From contig CM065397.1 in assembly GCA_033060915.1 (NCBI GenBank), positions 15,876,501-15,940,500 of the forward strand: DNA of 64,000 nucleotides. Direction: 5' to 3'. Each line of letters begins with the position of its first letter. The stretch's first letter is position 1. The position numbers were made by a program, and so were the translations under genes. Source of the stretch: Euryodendron excelsum (Eukaryota > Streptophyta > Magnoliopsida > Ericales > Pentaphylacaceae). Shown here one piece after another: positions 58,550 through 64,000 of this stretch. The notes beneath the pieces were generated by a model. The model was not told where the DNA came from. It saw only the letters and a list, made by a program, of their open reading frames with translations, and ran no database searches.

Positions 58550-59349
58550 AAACTAAATGGATTGCACAATCAAAGAAACAAGAAAGTGTTGTCAAATTAA
58601 AAAAAAAAAAAAAGAAAAGGAAAAAATTGGAAGTGTATGCTTATTGATCATTATATGCCTTGATCACACATGTTTTAGACCATTCCACTTCTTTCTTCAC
58701 CTTATATCTCTCTTGTTGAACCAATTGATAACATTTGAAAAGCCCTTCTTGATCCAAGTATACTAATCATGAGATCTTGTTTGGCTATAAGCCAATACTT
58801 GTAAACTATTCTTGATTGATAATTAGTTATGGTTTATCTTTCATGAAGCTATGCCAAATTGATACACTTTTACTATTTAGGTCATTGTATTTGGTTTTCT
58901 TTCTTGCATGTTTCATTCATTTACTCTATATAAGAGCATTCCATTATGAAGAACCACGTGCTTATTTGTTTGAGAGTGCATGTCCTGTAAGGATTTGGAT
59001 TGAGGTTCAAATGTTTTTGAATATGTGGGGATGTACATTTGAGCTATATTGCATGAGTCTATCACCCACTCACTTGAACCTCACTTTTGTGTTCTTTGTG
59101 ATGATCTTTTGATTGCATTAGGAGGAAGGATGTCTTTTGCGATTACGTGGGTATAATTGTGCATAATCTTCATGCTCTAATGGTTCTTTGATTGTAGGTC
59201 ATGAATAGATGTTTACATATCACTGTAAGCCCTCACGAGACACCACTCGTCTACTAGGGGTAATTTAAGGGTTTAAAGGCTTAATACATAGGTTAAATGC
59301 ATGTGTAACTCCTACAAAAGTGGTTGTCGCTTCCCAGTTTTTAGACACC
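57543..59349. other. Gene-free; long GA microsatellite inside
   Basis: No conserved frame. (GA)n with interruptions at 58466-58551 gives open frames on both strands (58318-58647 plus; 58371-58595 minus) that are not genes. 59225-59349 probably belongs to the 5' leader of the next gypsy element on the minus strand. Confidence 0.5.
58466..58551. repeat. (GA)n microsatellite, long
   Basis: Over 80 bp of nearly pure GA, the longest simple repeat in the window. Confidence 0.95.
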
Positions 59350-60320
59350 ACCAGACCCTACTTGGCTTCGACAAAAATACGGTACTCCCTCATTAGAACT
59401 CATCCTCCTAGAAGGACGAGTGTGACATGATTTGATTTTGAAAACTTGATTTGATTTAAGGGGCTTTTGGAAAAAGTTTGGAGTTACCACCTAACATAGT
59501 TAAAGATATATTAGGTCACATAAAACTAAGTGTAATCCGAAGACTAGACTTAGGTTTTTCGAAAAGGTTTTGGAAATGTCCTCCTAAGAAGGCTTTTTAG
59601 AAAAAAGGTTTTTAGCAATCTTTTTTAAAATGTTCAGAAAGCCCTTTTGGAAAACATGACTTCGGATTGGTGTTTGAAACAGAAATCTATGGTTCGAGTT
59701 TTGGTAACGTATAGGGAAGATATCCTAAGAATTTTTGAAAATATCACCCTACCCCACACTTTTTGTGCCTACATGTCTCATCACCCTTAATTCATTCGCT
59801 TGAATAACCGGTTACTAATATCCACTTTAGAATTTTAAAAAATGAGTTTAGTCATCACTTTTTGGATGAACGATGCATGGTGCAAGTTTTGAAAAAAGTG
59901 TTTGAAAATATGGAAACTTTAAAGGGATTTGAAATAGAAATCATGAATGGATAAAAATTTTTGAAAAGGGGGACTTGGCTTTAAATGAAAGCTATGATCA
60001 CCCCATTTTAGGTTGCCTACGTATCTCATTTGATGAGAATCAGGTCATTCATAGTTCAGGTCAGGGCCTGATAGAAAATAGGCGCATTAAGGCCATTAGA
60101 AGACACATTGGGTCTAGTTTTGAAAAGTAGGTAAATTAGGGCCTTTGGGAATTCTGAAGACGAATTGGGGTCTTCGGAAAGTTTTGAAGACACTTTGAGA
60201 TCTTTGGAAAAAGAGAATTTCAAAGTTTAGAAAAATGTCTTTAAAATAGGACTTGGGATGTTCGAAGTTTTTTGAAATCAGGTTTGAAGATGATTTTAAA
60301 TATTTTTGAAATTATGTCAA

Positions 60321-60500
60321 GGAAGTTTTGAAATATTTTTGAATCAACTCATGGGAGTTTTGGAATTGCTTTGAAACAACTCAAGCGAGTTTTGAAAAGA
60401 TTTTGAAATAACTCAAGAAAGTTTTTAGAAATGTTTTGAAACACCTTAAGGGAGTTTTGAAAATGTTTTGAAATAACTCAAGGGAGTTTTAAAAATGTTC
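60321..60500 (-). repeat. ~32-bp tandem repeat in LTR copy vi
   Basis: Six units with AAGGGAGTTTTGAAA-like cores at 60321, 60353, 60385, 60417, 60450 and 60482. Confidence 0.8.
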
Positions 60501-61188
60501 TAAAGTCTTTGGTGGTAGAGTTTGGATTGGAGATACTCTTCTGAACTTGTCTTCGAAAAGCTTTTGAAAGTTGTTTTTGAATACCTTATGAAAGGCATGT
60601 TTAATGTTTAATCACCTTAGGAGGTTAGTCATTGAAGAATTAAACTCGCTTAGAGCTATGAGTTTTGAAAACATATTTGGAAATGGGCTAGAAACTTCCT
60701 TTTGGTTTTTTAAACTTTAGGATTCTAGAACCCTTTTTGAATGTCTCACTTACACTTGAACACTCCTAACCATGGAAGAATTAGAGTTGCTTCAAGAATG
60801 TGACATTAAAAAATCATTTTTGAAAAAGTTTTTGAAAACACTTAGGGTTGGGGAACCATAATATGGACAACCTTGAGGGTCGTAATTAATGTATCACTTT
60901 CCATTGGAATCCATAACCAAATGGGGTTAAGGACCTTTTGGGGTTGTGATTTCTTGAAAACATTTTTCAAAAATGTTAAGTGTCTAGCCATTTTAGAAGC
61001 GACAAGTTTAAGAGAACTTCTTGGAGGCAATTTTTAAGACAGGGTGTAGGGATATTTGAAAAGGTTTTAGGGTTAATTTTTGAAATCTCGAGGGAGTGGG
61101 ATATTTTTGAAAGTGTATTATGAAAATGGTTTTTGAGTTGAAAGACTATTTGGAAAGGAGTCTTTGAATTAGAGCCTTAAAGCTTACT

Positions 61189-61445
61189 AACCTAGGTTGG
61201 GTTGAATTAGAGTTAACTAACTAGGTTTAGGTTAACCTAGGGTTAAGGTGACCAAGGGTAAGCTAACTTGGTTTAGGTTAACCTAGGGTTGGGTTGACCT
61301 AGGATGAACTAACTAAGGTTAGGTTAACTTAAGGTTGGACAATTAGGGTCAAGTTAACCTAGGATTAAGGTGGGCCAAGGTTAACTAACTTGGGTTAGGT
61401 TAACCTAAGGTTTGGACAACTAGGGTCAAGTTAGTCTAGGGTTGG
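61189..61445 (-). repeat. GGTTAACC/CCTAGG palindrome array in LTR copy vi
   Basis: Diverged tandem units built on AGGTTAACCTAGGGTT, so each contains the palindromes GGTTAACC and CCTAGG. Copy ii has only one or two such motifs (12590-12660). Confidence 0.75.
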
Positions 61446-62965
61446 AAAGTGGTTTTGAACTAGGATTTTGGAAAGATGGTTTTATGCATGCACTTTGAAA
61501 ATGGATTTTAAAAAATTATGGTGTGAATGTAGAGAACTTGGGAAAACAAACTTAAGGAATTATGTAAATTTAGTGAAGATCATTTCCATGAAAATTTGCC
61601 TCTAGAAAGTGTAGAGTTTACATGGTCAAGAATGAAGGCTTATGGGGACCACCATTATAACCTCTAACTTAAGAGAGTGAAAACCTTGAAAATCAATATA
61701 TCGACAAGATAGTTTTGAAAGTTTCTTTGGTTAAAATTAAATAAAATAAACCTTTAGAAACTATTTTTGAAAAAGAGGCTTTGTGAAGCCATTTTTTAAG
61801 GTGAAAAAAACCACTCTAAAGAAAAAGGGTTCATATGGTTGATTTAAGGAAAATCACTCCAAAGGGAACTCCATGGAATCATTCCAACCATAATATTTAA
61901 GAGGGCAAGACTTCTAAAAATCAAGATGGAGATGGTAATTTTTAAAAAATCATTTTTATATAAATTTTAAGAGAATGAACTTTTGTCAACCTTTTTAGAA
62001 GGGGTTTGTTTTGAAAAATAATTTTAGAGTCAATAGAACCAACTCTAATGAATTAGGGTTCGTATGGTCCAGACAATGAGAAAATCACTCAAGAGAGGGT
62101 TCCAAGGGACTATTTCAACCACAAAGTTCAAAAGAGTAAAATTCTTGAAAATCAAAATAGAATAAGAGGGTTTGAAGCCGTTTTAGTGCAATTTTGAAAA
62201 GTAATGAAATGTTGAGTTGCAAAATAAAGTTAAGGGACTTAAAGAGAGTTTCTAAGGTATAGAAATTGAGGGTCTAACCTAGGCTTCAAGGAACCAACTC
62301 TAGAACCATTTTTAGGGAATCATTTGAATATGGAGCTTTGTGAATGATATACAAAAGAGATAGTAAAAGTTTTGGAAAAAATGGTTGTGAACATGAAAAC
62401 AAAGCCAAGCATGCAAATCATGAATAAGATAATCATATGCAAAGGGGTCATGAAATCATACAAGGCTAGAGGCTTCACCAAATTGCAAGGTGCTCTACGG
62501 CCATACCATCTGAAAGTAGGTTTGCAAAAGATCTCCTACTTGGTGGCTCTCACAAACTTTCCTCTAGGCATGAACTAAAAGCTTTCTTGTTTCAAACATG
62601 CAAGAAAGGGGGGTAGAAGATGGGGGCTAAAATAGAGAATAGCCTAAGTAGGCTAGAAGGGTGAAGAGAGGAGTGGGGATTGTAAAAATGTAAAGAGAAT
62701 ACCACTTTTTGTCTTTAAAACAACTTCAAGCTTCCATGGATAACTTCTCTTGAACTTGAAGGGGCTTAAGGAGGCTTGAAGGGGCTGGAAGTGGTTTTTC
62801 TAAGGCATTGGGGGCTTTGTAGAGAGACTATATAGGATAGAGAGAGGGGAAATCTAACCTAAGTGCTTGGAGGGTGAGATGTATATGGAATTCAAGGTTC
62901 AGAGAATATTTTTGTAAAGCTTTGCTGCTATTTTCGATTCTAAAATATACAAAGGGGGAGGCTTG

Positions 62966-62974
62966 TATTTATAG
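62966..62974 (-). promoter_or_regulatory. TATA box of gypsy LTR copy vi
   Basis: CTATAAATA on the minus strand, 15 bp downstream (minus direction) of the hairpin at 62990-63052. Confidence 0.55.
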
Positions 62975-62989
62975 ACAATCTAGAGAGGC

Positions 62990-63052
62990 CTGGCATATGT
63001 AGTACATGCACTTGGGCAAATTTTGCCCTAGTGCATGTGCTACGTGTGCCAG
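62990..63052 (-). promoter_or_regulatory. 63-nt near-perfect inverted repeat upstream of LTR TATA box
   Basis: Arms of about 31 bp (CTGGCATATGTAG... against ...CTACGTGTGCCAG) meeting at GGGCAAATTTTGCCC, with about four mismatches, three of them T against C between arms. It occupies the position held by the GGCGCC cluster in copy iv. Could be a protein-binding palindrome or, if transcribed, a hairpin RNA; no evidence decides. Confidence 0.7.
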
Positions 63053-63351
63053 TACTATTCCACAAAATGAAGGCCAAGTGGCATACTCTGTACTGGTTAA
63101 ATCTTAAGGGGCAAGCAAAGTTTGATCGATCTATTCAAAATTTAGGCGTATGTAGCATACCCTTTGCCATCGGGAATGTTCATTTAAATTTTACCTCGAT
63201 AATTGTGCAATTTAAGAAGGATTTGAGAAAATCAGTCATGTTCACGTTGTTTTTCTAGTGTTTCTCAAGAACCTAAAATTTTTGGGGAGCTTGAAAGATG
63301 TTCGGAAGAGTGAGATATCATCTAGAGAAGTGTGCATGAAAACACACTTTC

Positions 63352-63790
63352 GCAGAGCATCTGTGATATGCTCTGTGAATGTTCAAAAGTAATAGCTTTT
63401 GGGCCACGCGATCGGGGTTTTCGATCGGACTGTACTAATAGAAAGTGCTCTGGAAATACTTTGGAGAATTTTTTTAATTTACACATTTCTCAAGTCATTT
63501 GACATTGCATTATAACCAGGGAATTAGATAAATAGACAACCTTGGCGAAGCGTCTGTGAGACGCTCTAGGGGTTACTAAAAATTGTAGTTTTTGAGCCAT
63601 GCGATCAGGGACTCCGGGAAGTGATCTATTCAATCAAGCCCTTTCAATAGAAAGACATATGATCAAGCTTTTGAGAATTTCCTGATTTAAGCATTTCTCA
63701 AATCATTTGATAGTGCGTTATAACCAGGGAATCGAGAGAAAAGACAACCGTAGCAGAGCGTCTACGAGACGCTCCAGGGGACTTTCATTG
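63352..63790 (-). repeat. ~200-bp tandem repeat in U3 of LTR copy vi
   Basis: Units start at GCAGAGCATC (63352), GCGAAGCGTC (63545) and GCAGAGCGTC (63753). Each begins with an inverted motif GCGTCTNNNAGACGC and includes TTATAACCAGGGAAT. Confidence 0.8.
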
Positions 63791-64000
63791 AGTTGGAAGT
63801 ATTTAGAGTCATAGGGCTCACCTTGGATTGAACTGGGGCTCATCATATAATCCACCGGTTTGGTACCCAAAGCCAGTGTAGTTTTTGATCGGGCTTGGTC
63901 GAAAAGGGTCAGGATGGATTAGAGTGGCATGTTACGCATGCTGAACTATTCAGGGACAATCCTGGAAGATGTTTTTGCTGCTTTGTGGGATTTGTAGTGT

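Larger units (their letters stand above)
59350..64000 (-). mobile_element. Long gypsy LTR, copy vi (partial)
   Basis: Reverse-complement match to copy ii in order: the GAACTCATCCTCCTAGAAGG block (59396; compare 13633-13652), the GTAACGTATAGGGAAGA block (59704; compare 13335), a purine-skewed tract, the marker block with CATACAAGGCTAGAGGCTTC (62457; compare 11230-11280), TATA box (62966-62974), and the CCACCGGTTTGGTACCC unit (63852). The LTR start lies beyond the window. Its U3 contains its own repeats and hairpin instead of the GGCGCC cluster and 81-bp array, so it is a distinct subfamily. Confidence 0.7.

Noticed and set aside
58318..58647. 109-codon open frame rich in Glu and Arg
   Set aside because: It reads through a GA microsatellite; the opposite strand is equally open.

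Overview
This window is a retrotransposon-dense stretch of a flowering-plant nuclear genome, most likely a eudicot. The case for a plant rests on two decayed copies of the plant-specific DUF247 family, Athila-type Ty3/gypsy elements whose primer-binding sites sit beside gag, SIRE-like Ty1/copia elements with an extra downstream ORF, a tRNA-derived SINE, and remnants of a Ptta/En/Spm-type plant transposase. I cannot name the species. I found no intact protein-coding gene and no rRNA, tRNA or CRISPR locus; every protein signal is a pseudogene or transposon fragment.

Layout. 1-3.5 kb: the end of a very long gypsy LTR (minus) abuts an Athila gag (minus) with its primer-binding site and LTR. 5.2-5.7 kb: DUF247 copy A (minus), reduced to its C-terminal part. 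7.6-8.1 kb: minus-strand copia RNase H fragment, joined to the 3' half of a SIRE-like copia (8.1-15.8 kb) that is split by a 4.6-kb gypsy LTR (9.1-13.7 kb). 15.8-24.7 kb: DUF247 copy B (minus), split by a small copia remnant (TSD TCCTC), which is itself split by a 7.6-kb SIRE-like copia (TSD TCCTA). 25.1-30.2 kb: gene-poor DNA with several diverged duplications. 30.2-35.6 kb: structurally complete RE1-like copia (TSD GTGTC), coding-dead through point mutations. 38.5-39.6 kb: Ptta/En/Spm-type transposase remnant with a SINE in a presumed intron. 40.0-48.0 kb: rearranged long-LTR gypsy element (LTR, 3' internal piece, LTR) on the minus strand, abutting an inverted LTR fragment. 48.0-50.5 kb: unclassified sequence with a ~110-bp tandem repeat. 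50.5-54.5 kb: second Athila gag/pro plus LTR (minus). 54.5-57.5 kb: 3' half of an Athila pol and a downstream ORF fragment (plus). 59.3-64 kb: another long gypsy LTR (minus), running off the window.

The genes do not form a functional pathway. What the window records is a history of nested insertion: a tandem DUF247 pair was hit by copia, then by more copia and gypsy. The most unusual recurring signal lies in LTR promoters. Unrelated LTR families (two Athila types and the long gypsy LTR) each carry a cluster of short self-complementary motifs (TCCGGA, TTCGAA, GGCGCC) just upstream of the TATA box. In a further copy of the long LTR the palindromes are replaced by a different 63-nt hairpin in the same place.

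All homology calls are by reading motifs and comparing stretches by eye. No database search or alignment was run, so boundaries without a target-site duplication are approximate.
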